Assembly: GCF_040801915.1 (NCBI RefSeq)
Contig: NZ_JBFMIA010000002.1
Span: forward strand, 248,001 to 312,000
Direction of reading: 5' to 3'
Length of the DNA: 64,000 bases
Source: Jeotgalibacillus marinus
GTDB lineage: Bacteria; Bacillota; Bacilli; Bacillales; Jeotgalibacillaceae
The translations under genes and the position numbers were made by a program. The notes under the pieces are model-generated. The model was not told where the DNA came from, ran no database searches, and worked only from the letters and a program-made list of their open reading frames with translations. This document shows, one piece after another, positions 27,814 to 36,553 of this stretch (its first letter is position 1; every line of letters starts with the position of its first letter).

Positions 27814-28695
27814 ATGGACATTAGACAGCTAAGTTATTTTATCGAAGTAGCAAAAAATAAAAGCTTTACAAAAGCATCTCGCGTACTGCATGTAACACAA
27901 CCAGCCTTAAGTAAAATGGTCAAAGGGCTTGAAGATGAGTTAGATGTCACCCTTATTGATCGATCTGCTCGGCAAATCTCCTTAACAGATGCTGGTGAAA
28001 TAGTGTTTGTACAAGCGCAAAAAGTAGTGAATGGACTAGATGATTTGTCCACGTCGTTGTATGACGTAATGAATTTTAAAAAAGGAAAAATTAAAATAGG
28101 GATTCCCCCTGTTATTAGTACACTTTTTTTCCCAACGATTATTGCAGAATTTCAGAAAGCTTATCCTGCTGTAACGGTCATGCTCGCTGAAGACGGTGCG
28201 AAAAAAGTCGAACAAAAGGTTCTGGACGGTGAAATAGACTTAGGTTTTGTATTACTTCCAGTCAACGGAGAAAAATTCGACGTTATCCCTTTTGTGCATC
28301 AGGAAATCAAATTGCTCATCCATAAATCCCACCCACTTGCTGATCGAGACGTGGTCGATCTAATTGAATTAAAAGACGATTCATTCCTTTTATTGAATAA
28401 GGAATTTACATTAAATAGTCGAACGATAGAGGTTTGTATCAGAGAGGGATTCACCCCAAAAATTGCGTACGAAAGCTCTCAGTGGGATTTCATCGTGGGG
28501 ATGGTAGAAAAAAACTTGGGCGTCACTCTTATGCCAAAGCTAATTTGTGATCGTGTAAAAGATGGTCCCGTTAAAATGATTTCACTCACTAACTCATTTC
28601 CTTGGGTACTCGGCATTATTTTAGCTAAAAACAGGTATGTACCCTATGCATCTAGGGCATTTATTCAACTTGTAAAGTCATTGCCACAACCATAG
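27814..28695 (+). CDS. LysR family transcriptional regulator
   Basis: 293 residues. The N-terminal winged helix-turn-helix (LSYFIEVAKNKSFTKASRVLHVTQPALSKMVKGLE) spans about residues 5-40, followed by a LysR effector domain. It is divergent from the GntP-dehydrogenase unit and is the likely activator. A TATAAC-AAAAA-GTTATA repeat at 27779-27795, just before its ribosome site, is a candidate binding site. It ends 12 bp from the convergent transporter gene. Confidence 0.9.
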   Translation: MDIRQLSYFIEVAKNKSFTKASRVLHVTQPALSKMVKGLEDELDVTLIDRSARQISLTDAGEIVFVQAQKVVNGLDDLSTSLYDVMNFKKGKIKIGIPPVISTLFFPTIIAEFQKAYPAVTVMLAEDGAKKVEQKVLDGEIDLGFVLLPVNGEKFDVIPFVHQEIKLLIHKSHPLADRDVVDLIELKDDSFLLLNKEFTLNSRTIEVCIREGFTPKIAYESSQWDFIVGMVEKNLGVTLMPKLICDRVKDGPVKMISLTNSFPWVLGIILAKNRYVPYASRAFIQLVKSLPQP

Positions 28696-28707
28696 GCAAA
28701 CACATAC

Positions 28708-29679
28708 CTACTCCCGGCGATCCAACAATGCAATAGCAAACGCTACCACAGATAAAACAGGTAGCTCAATTAATGGTGCAATAATTAATACGAATGCAAT
28801 TAACGGTTCATTTGGAAATGCAGTGAGTGCAATAGCTAAAGCGATCGGTGAATTTCGTGCGAGCGTGGTCATATTTAAACTCGCTTTATCAGCATTCGAA
28901 AAACGAAGCCACCTTCCAGTCAACCTTCCGATGATGAACATCAAAACGAAAAATAAAAGAATGACAGCAAGCAACCTTCCTAATAAATATTGATTATTAA
29001 AAAGCAACGTCCCTTGTGAAGCAAACATCGCCACAATCGTTAAACAAAGAAAGAAGATCGGTGCGCCCCCTACTTTCACTAGCAGATGTTGGTTTCTTTT
29101 AAAAAGTCTTTTCACAATGAGTGCAAGTATAAATGGAAGAAACAATACGAACACGATGCTTTCTAAAACAAATGACATTTCCACCAATCCCGTAGTACTA
29201 GTAAAAAGATAGAAGTATAAAGGCAAAAGAATGAGTTGCATCACTAAATTTAGTGGCAGTATACTCATTGATAGCCCTACATTCCCTTTCGCCATTTGCG
29301 TAAAAATGATATACCAATCTGTACACGGTGTCACCATCAGCATGATAAAGCCAATCCACAAAGCAGGGTAATCTGCTAAAAATAATGCTGCTAATCCCCA
29401 AGCAAGTAGTGGCGTCACAACAAAATTCAACGTCACACTACTCCACACAAATCGACGGTGTGAAAATCCTTGTCGAATCTGCATCATAGGGATTTGCAGG
29501 AATGCGAAAAAGAGCATGGCGATGAGCAGAGGCGTCACGAATTCTAAAGCAATCCGCTGAACACTAGAAACTCCTCCAAGCAACACCCCCACACCAACCG
29601 CCATTATAATCCATAACGGATACAACTTTTCGACTAGATTCATTCCAAACACCTTCTCCAATACCTTTTCTTTCATCAT
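28708..29679 (-). CDS. ACR3/bile acid:sodium symporter family transporter
   Basis: 323 residues with 10 membrane segments. The discontinuous fourth helix reads MVTPCTDWYIIFT, where ACR3 arsenite pumps have a conserved Cys in a PCT motif; that Cys is kept. No arsR or arsC is adjacent, so arsenite export is possible but unproven, and an organic-anion substrate is an alternative. Part of the C-terminal coding sequence is duplicated at 25269-25319. Confidence 0.82.
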   Translation of the reverse strand: MMKEKVLEKVFGMNLVEKLYPLWIIMAVGVGVLLGGVSSVQRIALEFVTPLLIAMLFFAFLQIPMMQIRQGFSHRRFVWSSVTLNFVVTPLLAWGLAALFLADYPALWIGFIMLMVTPCTDWYIIFTQMAKGNVGLSMSILPLNLVMQLILLPLYFYLFTSTTGLVEMSFVLESIVFVLFLPFILALIVKRLFKRNQHLLVKVGGAPIFFLCLTIVAMFASQGTLLFNNQYLLGRLLAVILLFFVLMFIIGRLTGRWLRFSNADKASLNMTTLARNSPIALAIALTAFPNEPLIAFVLIIAPLIELPVLSVVAFAIALLDRRE

Positions 29680-29772
29680 GACATGATTCCATCAACTATA
29701 CTAACACTTACCATAAATCTGAATCGATCTAAAATTTACTGTGTTCGGGATGTAAGGACCATCCCCACCACA

Positions 29773-29811
29773 AGAAAAGACACCCCTCACTGGAATGTCT
29801 TTTCTTGTACC
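29773..29811 (-). terminator. terminator spanning the end of the aspartokinase gene
   Basis: AAGAAAAGACA and TGTCTTTTCTT pair across the stop codon region. The T-rich arm on the minus strand serves as a weak U-tract. Confidence 0.55.
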
Positions 29812-31157
29812 GGAAAATAAACATTATATAAGCAATTAACAGCTCGATTCACCGAATCACCATCGACTCCAAACACCATACTCACCTCTGATGACCCTTG
29901 GTTGATCATTTTAATATTTGAGCCTGAATCCACCAGTGCTTGTGTTGCTTTTGATGCGATGCCAACTGCATGTTTCATCCCTTCGCCCACTACCATGATC
30001 ATGGCTAGATTTCGCTCAATATTCACATTATCTACGAGCAACTCCTGACGAATTCGATTAAAGACCCGCTCTTCTTTGCCGTTGTCAAGCTGATGCTCAC
30101 GAAGAATAATAGACAAATTATCAATTCCAGAAGGTGTATGTTCATACAATATGCCTTCATCTTCTAAAATAGCCAGCAGACGACGTCCAAAACCAAGCTC
30201 TCTATTCATTAAATATTTTGTAATATTGACACTACAAAAGCCAGCGTCACTTGCAATCCCAATGACTGGTTCTTCATTTAGCTCCCGTTCTAACACGATT
30301 CTTGTCCCTTTGGCCTCTGGATGATTTGTATTTTTCACGCAAACAGGAATTCCTTTTTGAAAGATAGGCTGTAGCGCTTCATCATGAAAAATAGAAAATC
30401 CTGAATAAGCAAGTTCCCGCATTTCGCGATACGTTATTTCTTTTAGTGCACATGGGTTCTTAACCATATTCGGATTGACACAATAGATCGAATCAATGTC
30501 AGTAAAGTTTTCGTATTCAACAGCGTTCATCCCTGCAGCAATGATTGATCCAGTTATATCAGAGCCACCTCGAGGGAACGTTACTATATGCCCTTGATAC
30601 GAATAACCGAAAAATCCCGGAATAACTAAAATCCCTTCACGATTACGTAATTCAGCAACCTTTTCATACGCTTCAGGTAGAATTTGCGCATTTCCAGGCT
30701 CGTCTGTCACAATCAATCCCGCTTCTTTTGGTGAAATGTAAGTCGCTTTTTGACCAAGCGAAACTAAATAGGCTGTCATGACTTTTGCATTATTGTCTTC
30801 ACCGCTCGATTTAAGTGCATCTAATAACCGCTCTTCGTCATAGCGATATAGTGAAATGATTTCTTGCAAGCTATCTGAAATGCTTTTAAGTAACTCATCA
30901 TCTAAAGTTAAACCTTCAATAATTTCTTTATAACGGTCAAGAATTGCGTTGAAAACCGCTTCATCATAGCCATTTTCGTTAATACTAGTAGCTAAGTTGA
31001 TCAGTAAATCTGTCGTTTTCACGTCGTCACTATGTCGTTTCCCGGGTGCTGAAACGACAACAGCTTTACGCTCTGCATCCGACAGAATAATATTCGCCAC
31101 TTTTTTATATTGAACAGCGTTCGCAACAGAACTCCCACCAAATTTCGCCACTTTCAT
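29787..31157 (-). CDS. aspartate kinase (class III/YclM-like)
   Basis: 456 residues. The kinase N-terminus has KFGGSSVA (residues 4-11) and the substrate region FPRGGSDITGS; two ACT domains fill residues about 300-456 (EGMKHAVGIASKATQALVDSGSNIKMINQGSSEVSM). It phosphorylates aspartate, the first step to lysine, threonine, methionine and diaminopimelate. Length and sequence fit the single-chain YclM type. I found no lysine riboswitch upstream, so control is probably by ACT-domain feedback. Confidence 0.93.
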   Translation of the reverse strand: MKVAKFGGSSVANAVQYKKVANIILSDAERKAVVVSAPGKRHSDDVKTTDLLINLATSINENGYDEAVFNAILDRYKEIIEGLTLDDELLKSISDSLQEIISLYRYDEERLLDALKSSGEDNNAKVMTAYLVSLGQKATYISPKEAGLIVTDEPGNAQILPEAYEKVAELRNREGILVIPGFFGYSYQGHIVTFPRGGSDITGSIIAAGMNAVEYENFTDIDSIYCVNPNMVKNPCALKEITYREMRELAYSGFSIFHDEALQPIFQKGIPVCVKNTNHPEAKGTRIVLERELNEEPVIGIASDAGFCSVNITKYLMNRELGFGRRLLAILEDEGILYEHTPSGIDNLSIILREHQLDNGKEERVFNRIRQELLVDNVNIERNLAMIMVVGEGMKHAVGIASKATQALVDSGSNIKMINQGSSEVSMVFGVDGDSVNRAVNCLYNVYFPVQEKTFQ

Positions 31158-31926
31158 GCAGACAAAACTCCCTTACACATTTTTGTCCTAATGTTAAATA
31201 CAAACGTTATTTTCAAAAATAATTAATCTTCCTCTTTTACATCTCTTTATGGGTAGGCTCATTTCTCCATTCATCAAGCTACTTTTTGGGCTTTTCTACT
31301 TGTTTTATATGTCGAAATTGATCGCGATTGATCACAAACTGAATCACTATCGTAGCAACAACATATGAACAAATTATTACCAAACTATTAATACCTTATG
31401 AAATCGAAGCTCAATACGCTGTTCATGCACTAATATGGTTGATTGGGGTAAAGTATTTGCTGTTTCTGTAATTGTTAAATACATTGTGAGTCGCCATCCT
31501 TTTTATGTCCAGTTGAGAACACAAATAAATATACAGATTATTATACATTCATCCTGGGTGAATATACACGTATTAATTCTCCTACGTTGTATTTTTCTGA
31601 TTTTTTTAAATATTTTCCGCTCATCACTTTAATTAAGGGGAACTAGGAAACTTGTTCTACCCCTCGGCAGCAACCTTTGGCCAGAAAGTTATCGCTTGAA
31701 AAACAAGCTATAGTGTTGATGCGGTAAAGCATTTATAGGGACACTCCCTATGGTGACGTTAAATCGCTAAAGACCTATAAAGGTTTCAGCCCAAATTAAT
31801 TAGAACTCCCTGCATGATAATTTAGGCAGAGAGTTCGTTATAACCTATATATATTCTCGTGATATCAAGGTAGTACTGTTAGGGGATCGATGTTATTATT
31901 AGGAAAAAAAAGAAAAAGAGGCGTAA
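31158..31926. other. long intergenic region
   Basis: 769 bp with no convincing gene. The left 450 bp are AT-rich and featureless; the right part holds the structured block described separately. Confidence 0.5.
31640..31860 (+). other. structured, higher-GC block; possible IS200/IS605-type end or ncRNA
   Basis: In an AT-rich gap, this part has several pairing segments: AGGGAC/TCCCT near 31737-31750, ACCTATAAAGGT at 31772-31783, and GAACTCCCTGC against GCAGAGAGTTC (31803-31837). There is no open frame. It may be the right end with guide-RNA part of a lost TnpB-type element, or a non-coding RNA. Both are guesses. Confidence 0.35.
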
Positions 31927-32169
31927 ATGAAAAAAATTATTCTAGTTTTATTTTTGTTAGCTAACCTATTTTTTATTGGTAATCTGCTAATCAGTTCAGA
32001 TCCTATGCTTCACTTTTGGGGAGTCTTATTTATCATAGGGATTATTGTTCCAGGAGTTCTCCTATCAAAAGGGGAGTATTTAACGCTTTCGCTTGTCGTT
32101 CTTTTTACAAACCTTGGCTCTTTTGGTCTTTTTTTATTTCTATATTTTCTCACCAATTTAATAGGCTAA
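31927..32169 (+). CDS. 80-residue membrane protein of unknown function
   Basis: Two or three hydrophobic segments (about 2-20, 29-46, 52-78) and almost no soluble part. The AGAGG ribosome site is weak. Not recognised as a known family; probably real as its frame is clean and the start is well placed. Confidence 0.55.
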   Translation: MKKIILVLFLLANLFFIGNLLISSDPMLHFWGVLFIIGIIVPGVLLSKGEYLTLSLVVLFTNLGSFGLFLFLYFLTNLIG

Positions 32170-32435
32170 GGCAAGCCATTCCCCATTGGAGACCGCCTTG
32201 AAGACACAGAATGGACGTATGTAATCACTATACTGTTCCCTTGGATTCCGTTGCACCTGTTTAATAAAACGTGATAACCTTAAATAAACCGTATGGAGGT
32301 TGAGCAATGAAGAAAGAGTGAACAACGATTTTACACTCAGACTATCGATTCTCCCCCCATACGTCTTGCTGATTATGGTGTTTTATCTTAGTTTATAGTC
32401 CTTCTTGTCTCCGGGACTATCCAAAGGAGGAGCAT

Positions 32436-33113
32436 ATGATTAAAGCAATTGTTTTCGACCTTGATGGCACCCTATTAGACCGTGAAGCTTCAATAGATTT
32501 ATTTTTAGAAAGACAATATGACAGGTTGAAACCTTGGTTAAAAAACATCCCCAAAAATACCTTCATAAAAAGATTTAACGAGCTTGAAGAACGTGGCTAC
32601 GTTTGGAAAGAGCATGTTTACAAAAAACTCATTGAAGAATTTAACATTAGTGGTTGTTCGAGCGAGCTACTCGTACAGGACTACACAGACCATTTTCAAG
32701 AAAGCTGCATCCCCTACCCTGGATTACATACTATGCTTCAGACACTCCGAGAAAAAGGGTATAAACTTGGTATGATTACAAACGGTTTAGAACTCGTCCA
32801 AACTCGATCTATTCAAGGACTTGGAATTGAACCGTTCTTTGATGAAATCCTAATTTCCGTAAAAGAAGGCTGCGCTAAACCAGATCCAGAGATTTTCAAT
32901 CGAGCGTTGAATCGACTTGATATCACGTCAACTGAAGCAATATTTGTGGGTGACCATGCAGAAAAAGACATTTCAGCAGCTCAACATGTTGGAATGAAGG
33001 CTGTTTGGAAAAAGCATACGTACAGCCAAAATGTGCAGGCTGATGCTGAAATTGATGAATTAAGTGAGTTGATTGAGATCGTTCAATTGTGGGACAGATC
33101 CGCCGTACGTTGA
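32436..33113 (+). CDS. HAD superfamily phosphatase
   Basis: 225 residues. Motif I is DLDGT (residues 8-12), motif II is MITNG, motif III has the Lys in GCAKPDPEIF, and motif IV is VGDHAEKD. With the helical cap between motifs I and II it is a subfamily I HAD hydrolase, acting on a small phosphorylated metabolite. It is a single gene with AAAGGAGGAG upstream. Confidence 0.9.
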   Translation: MIKAIVFDLDGTLLDREASIDLFLERQYDRLKPWLKNIPKNTFIKRFNELEERGYVWKEHVYKKLIEEFNISGCSSELLVQDYTDHFQESCIPYPGLHTMLQTLREKGYKLGMITNGLELVQTRSIQGLGIEPFFDEILISVKEGCAKPDPEIFNRALNRLDITSTEAIFVGDHAEKDISAAQHVGMKAVWKKHTYSQNVQADAEIDELSELIEIVQLWDRSAVR

Positions 33114-33286
33114 AGCGATAAAGAAAGTCAGTGAATTCTTGCCAAGGGTTTTCGTCCTGTCCCCAATTGCTTTACGCAAGCAGGGACAGGACCAATGAGA
33201 AAGGAGCTTACGTTTGCGTTAGTTAAAGAAGAATGCAAACGACAGTTCACCTTTTCCTACTAGGTGAACTTTTACAAACAATTTTT

Positions 33287-34486
33287 TTATCGATACAAGC
33301 GAACAATCTCTGCATCTTCGTTTTCTATACCGTGAAGCATTTGGCAAAGTAGTTTGGCTCCAAATTTACTATAGACGGTTCCGTTCCCACCAAAACCTAG
33401 ACAATAATATACCTTTTCTTTATCAGGATGTCGGCCGATAAATGGAAGTCCATCATCTGATTCTCCAAAGCTCGCAGCCCATGCATGTGAGACTTCAATG
33501 TTGTACGCTGGAAAATGTTCTTTTACGCGGTCTAATAGCCTTTGTCCACGATCTTTAATGATGTCCTCATCAAGTGGTGCTTCCCTTTTGTCCTCATCAA
33601 GTCCGCCCGCAATGATGCGACCGTCTTCTGTTGTCCTCATATAAAAGTAGGGTCGCTTCGTTTCCCAGATTAACTCACGATTTGTCCATTTAGGAAAATC
33701 ATTTATCGGTGTAGTGGTGATCGCATAGGTGCGATTTATGTCAGCCCCTAATTTTTCTGCAAATGGTACGGTTTCATAACCGGTTGAATAAATCACTTTT
33801 TTAGATAAAATGGTTCCTTTTGGTGATTCAAATCGTACATACTCACCATCTGTCCCCCCTTCTTTGATTTCAGTGTGTTCATAGATACTCACTTTACGTG
33901 TATGAGCTTTATCGATTAGCGCACGAACAAGCCGATACGGATTAACCTCGGCATCTCCGTACGTCATAATCGCAGCCAGTTTTTCAAAACCATAAAGTTC
34001 TATTATTTTTTCTTTATCCAAGAGATCTACTTTAAACCCATGTTTTTTTAACACTTTATATTCTTTTTTTATTTTAGCTACACCTTTTTTGTTACTTGCG
34101 TAATATAGACTTGGTCTGCGAACAAACTCCACCGTATGTGACAAGGTTTCCGTGACTTGTTGCAACTCTTCGACTGCTTCTAGACATAATTTATATAAAC
34201 GTACGGCTTTCTCTTCACCGATGTCTTCTATGAATTCATGAAGCATCGTGTCATTGGAATATTGAAGCAAACCGGTATTTGCTGAGGAGCTTCCGCTTCC
34301 AATTGTACTTTTTTCAACGAGGGTTGTTTTAAGTGATGTTCGAGAAAATTCTTCGGCGCATAATGCTCCCGCTACCCCTCCACCAACAATCAAAACATCG
34401 CATGTGATATCTTCTTCAAGTGTTGGGTATTTCTTTTTATCCACTTCTGTCTCAGGCCAATACAGGCTTCCATTATGTAATCTCAT
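33287..34486 (-). CDS. FAD-dependent oxidoreductase (DAO family)
   Basis: 399 residues of the D-amino-acid oxidase/glycine oxidase fold. The FAD motif is VGGGVAGALCAEEF (about residues 34-47), followed by EKSTIGSGSSSANTGLLQY, and the C-terminal FAD-binding part is GRHPDKEKVYYCLGFGGNG. It should oxidise an amine or hydroxy compound; substrate unknown. AAGGAGG start site. A single gene. Confidence 0.87.
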   Translation of the reverse strand: MRLHNGSLYWPETEVDKKKYPTLEEDITCDVLIVGGGVAGALCAEEFSRTSLKTTLVEKSTIGSGSSSANTGLLQYSNDTMLHEFIEDIGEEKAVRLYKLCLEAVEELQQVTETLSHTVEFVRRPSLYYASNKKGVAKIKKEYKVLKKHGFKVDLLDKEKIIELYGFEKLAAIMTYGDAEVNPYRLVRALIDKAHTRKVSIYEHTEIKEGGTDGEYVRFESPKGTILSKKVIYSTGYETVPFAEKLGADINRTYAITTTPINDFPKWTNRELIWETKRPYFYMRTTEDGRIIAGGLDEDKREAPLDEDIIKDRGQRLLDRVKEHFPAYNIEVSHAWAASFGESDDGLPFIGRHPDKEKVYYCLGFGGNGTVYSKFGAKLLCQMLHGIENEDAEIVRLYR

Positions 34487-34673
34487 CCCCTATTCCTCCT
34501 TAATATATATCTTAACTATCCCCAGTGAGTGAATACTCAAAACCCAAAAACAAGCCACTTCTAAAAAATCGACTACAGTTGGCAGTTTTTTTTAGTGTTA
34601 CTTATACGATGAAATCAACTGGAGTATCAGAGGAAGGTTGTACGGGTGTTTAGTTCAGGAAAAATGATCGAAC

Positions 34674-34714
34674 AAAAGCCAACTTTCCTAGGGTATAGGA
34701 AGTTGGCTCTTGAA
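34674..34714. terminator. terminator of tlp
   Basis: AGCCAACTTTCCTA and TAGGAAGTTGGCT pair with one bulged T, downstream of tlp on the minus strand. Confidence 0.8.
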
Positions 34715-34768
34715 TTTTCAACCATAAAAAGTCGTTATAGTATGACTTGCTACCCTTTTTTCGATTTG

Positions 34769-34990
34769 TTATTCCTGTGATATTTCATCCTTTATTTCAT
34801 TACGCATACCTTCAATACTTTCTTTTCGACGTTCATTTTTTGCCTTAATCGCATCTCTCTCTTTACCATCTGAAAAAGCCATTGTTTCTTCTGCTGCTTC
34901 CATATTTCCAATTGTATTTTGTACCATATCCTTTAATTTTTCTGCATTATCCGATCGATCATCCGGCTTAGGCGTGTTGTTGTGTGTCAT
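34769..34990 (-). CDS. tlp: small acid-soluble spore protein Tlp
   Basis: 73 residues, highly charged. The PDDRSDNAEKLKDMVQNTIGNMEAAEE stretch and the ending ESIEGMRNEIKDEI are characteristic of Tlp, the thioredoxin-like minor SASP made in the forespore. ATG 34990 is used as GGAGGCAGGG lies before it; a longer reading to 35011 runs through that ribosome site. It confirms a sporulating host. Confidence 0.92.
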   Translation of the reverse strand: MTHNNTPKPDDRSDNAEKLKDMVQNTIGNMEAAEETMAFSDGKERDAIKAKNERRKESIEGMRNEIKDEISQE

Positions 34991-35238
34991 AATCTCTTCC
35001 CTGCCTCCCAAATTTTATTAAAAATCTTTCATTTATTACTGGCTGTATTATTCCTTAGAGCGAAAGGAAATATACAAGGGTAGCGGTAAAAACAGAATTC
35101 CCAGTAACTAACATGTACACATTTACTCGTCCCCCTAATTCCATGGTGCGACGCCTATGCTTTTGTACCAAGGTTGTATTTGTAGAGTAAAATGCGTTAT
35201 CTTAAGTACACAGAATAAGCAAAAAGGTGTTGTTATGA

Positions 35239-35946
35239 GTGCGTATAAATAAATATTTAAGTGAATCTGGGATTGTATCTCGACGCGGAGCGGATAAATG
35301 GATTGCAGACGGTCGAGTTAAAATCAATGGTGAACTAGCTGAACTGGGTAGCCGCGTAGAGTCAAACGATAAAGTTCATGTAGATGGCAACCTTGTCACA
35401 CTTGAGCAAGATTATGTTTATATTGCTTTAAATAAACCAGTAGGAATCACAAGTACAACTGAACGTCATATTAAAGGAAACATCGTAGATTTCGTCAAAC
35501 ATCCTTTACGCATTTTTCATGTAGGACGCCTGGACAAAGACTCAGAAGGATTAATTTTACTGACAAATGACGGCGATATCGTAAATGAAATTTTACGTGC
35601 AGAGAACAAGCATGAAAAAGAATATATCGTCACTGTTGATCAACCGATTACGGAGCATTTTCTAACAAAAATGTCCCAAGGTGTGGAAATTCTAGATACA
35701 AAAACGCTTCCGTGTAAAGTCGAAAAACTCTCAAGTCATGTGTTTAAAATCACGCTGATGCAAGGATTAAATCGTCAAATACGTCGCATGTGTTCAAGTC
35801 TTGGATATAGCGTACGCAGTTTAAAACGCATACGCATCATGAACATCCATTTAGAAGGGCTCGAACATGGAAAATGGCGTGATTTGACTGAACATGAACG
35901 AAATCAACTATTTACGGATTTAGACTACAAACCTAAACAGCGATAA
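35239..35946 (+). CDS. rluF: 23S rRNA pseudouridine synthase, RluF-like
   Basis: 235 residues. An S4 RNA-binding domain (residues 1-45, RINKYLSESGIVSRRGADKWI) precedes the RsuA/RluF-type synthase domain with the catalytic Asp in GRLDKDSEGL (Asp99) and a C-terminal GLNRQIRRMCSSLGY. It makes pseudouridine in large-subunit rRNA. GTG start with AAGGTG 10 nt before it. RluB or RsuA specificity cannot be excluded from sequence alone. Confidence 0.9.
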   Translation: MRINKYLSESGIVSRRGADKWIADGRVKINGELAELGSRVESNDKVHVDGNLVTLEQDYVYIALNKPVGITSTTERHIKGNIVDFVKHPLRIFHVGRLDKDSEGLILLTNDGDIVNEILRAENKHEKEYIVTVDQPITEHFLTKMSQGVEILDTKTLPCKVEKLSSHVFKITLMQGLNRQIRRMCSSLGYSVRSLKRIRIMNIHLEGLEHGKWRDLTEHERNQLFTDLDYKPKQR

Positions 35947-36203
35947 ACATTAAAACATACAAACTACAGATATGATTGGTTTAATACGAGTATAAGAAAA
36001 AACAATCCAAAGGAGAGTATTGAATTTCTTATTCGGCGCCTACGTAAAAAATAGAACCCATTGTGTTTAAACCGCAGAGCGAGTCTTTCTCTAAGATACG
36101 AGCCAACTTCTTTTATAATGTCAGTCCAGTAAAACCAGGTGTACCATCACCTATAATCTTATACAAATACCTAGCGATATGAGCCACATATAAAACACCC
36201 TTT

Positions 36204-36250
36204 AGGCTGCCATCTCTCCAAATTCTTTTGGAGAGATGGCAGCCTAATTT
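36204..36250 (+). terminator. strong terminator
   Basis: AGGCTGCCATCTCTCC and GGAGAGATGGCAGCCT pair exactly around a short loop, then ATTTTT. Confidence 0.9.
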
Positions 36251-36436
36251 TTCTTGGATTCTGTCTCGTTTCAACTCGATCGTCCTCTCTGATTAACTTA
36301 AGGTTTACTATTCGATCCGAATCGTCCAATCGCTCGCGGAAAAAATTTGAAGACGACTGAACAAAGGTGGGCTTTTTTCGTGCATAAAACGATGGTTTTA
36401 AACGTAACTACTTAATTATTTAAAAAATTATATAAA

Positions 36437-36480
36437 TTTCATTTTAGTTTCATTTTAATTTCATCTAAATTTCATATTGC
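36437..36480 (+). promoter_or_regulatory. four tandem 11-bp repeats, probable response-regulator site
   Basis: TTTCATTTTAG, TTTCATTTTAA, TTTCATCTAAA and TTTCATATTGC run without a gap at exact 11-bp spacing, about one helix turn. This is the usual site layout for OmpR/PhoB-class activators, and it lies about 75 bp before the MacB/FtsX-type ABC operon. No two-component genes are adjacent. Confidence 0.7.
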
Positions 36481-36553
36481 CTAGTAATAATAGATTTGTC
36501 TTAAATCAAATGAAGACACAGATAGAACAAACTATATCAGGGGAGGATAACAA

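Larger units (their letters stand above)
35947..36553. other. intergenic region with terminator and repeat array
   Basis: About 600 bp. A short frame with NPKESIEFLIRRLRKK before a stop (about 36003-36054) looks like a gene remnant. A strong terminator (36204-36250), four 11-bp repeats (36437-36480) and the GGGGAGG ribosome site of the next gene follow. Confidence 0.5.

Noticed and set aside
28781..28831. Insertion sequence end shared with 25269-25319
   Set aside because: The shared part is coding sequence of the transporter, with no inverted repeats or target duplication.
31158..31434. Lysine riboswitch before aspartokinase
   Set aside because: No L-box conserved segments were seen on the minus strand upstream of the gene.
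31435..31632. 65-codon plus-strand frame
   Set aside because: No ribosome site and no recognisable domain; AT-rich hydrophobic composition arises easily by chance.
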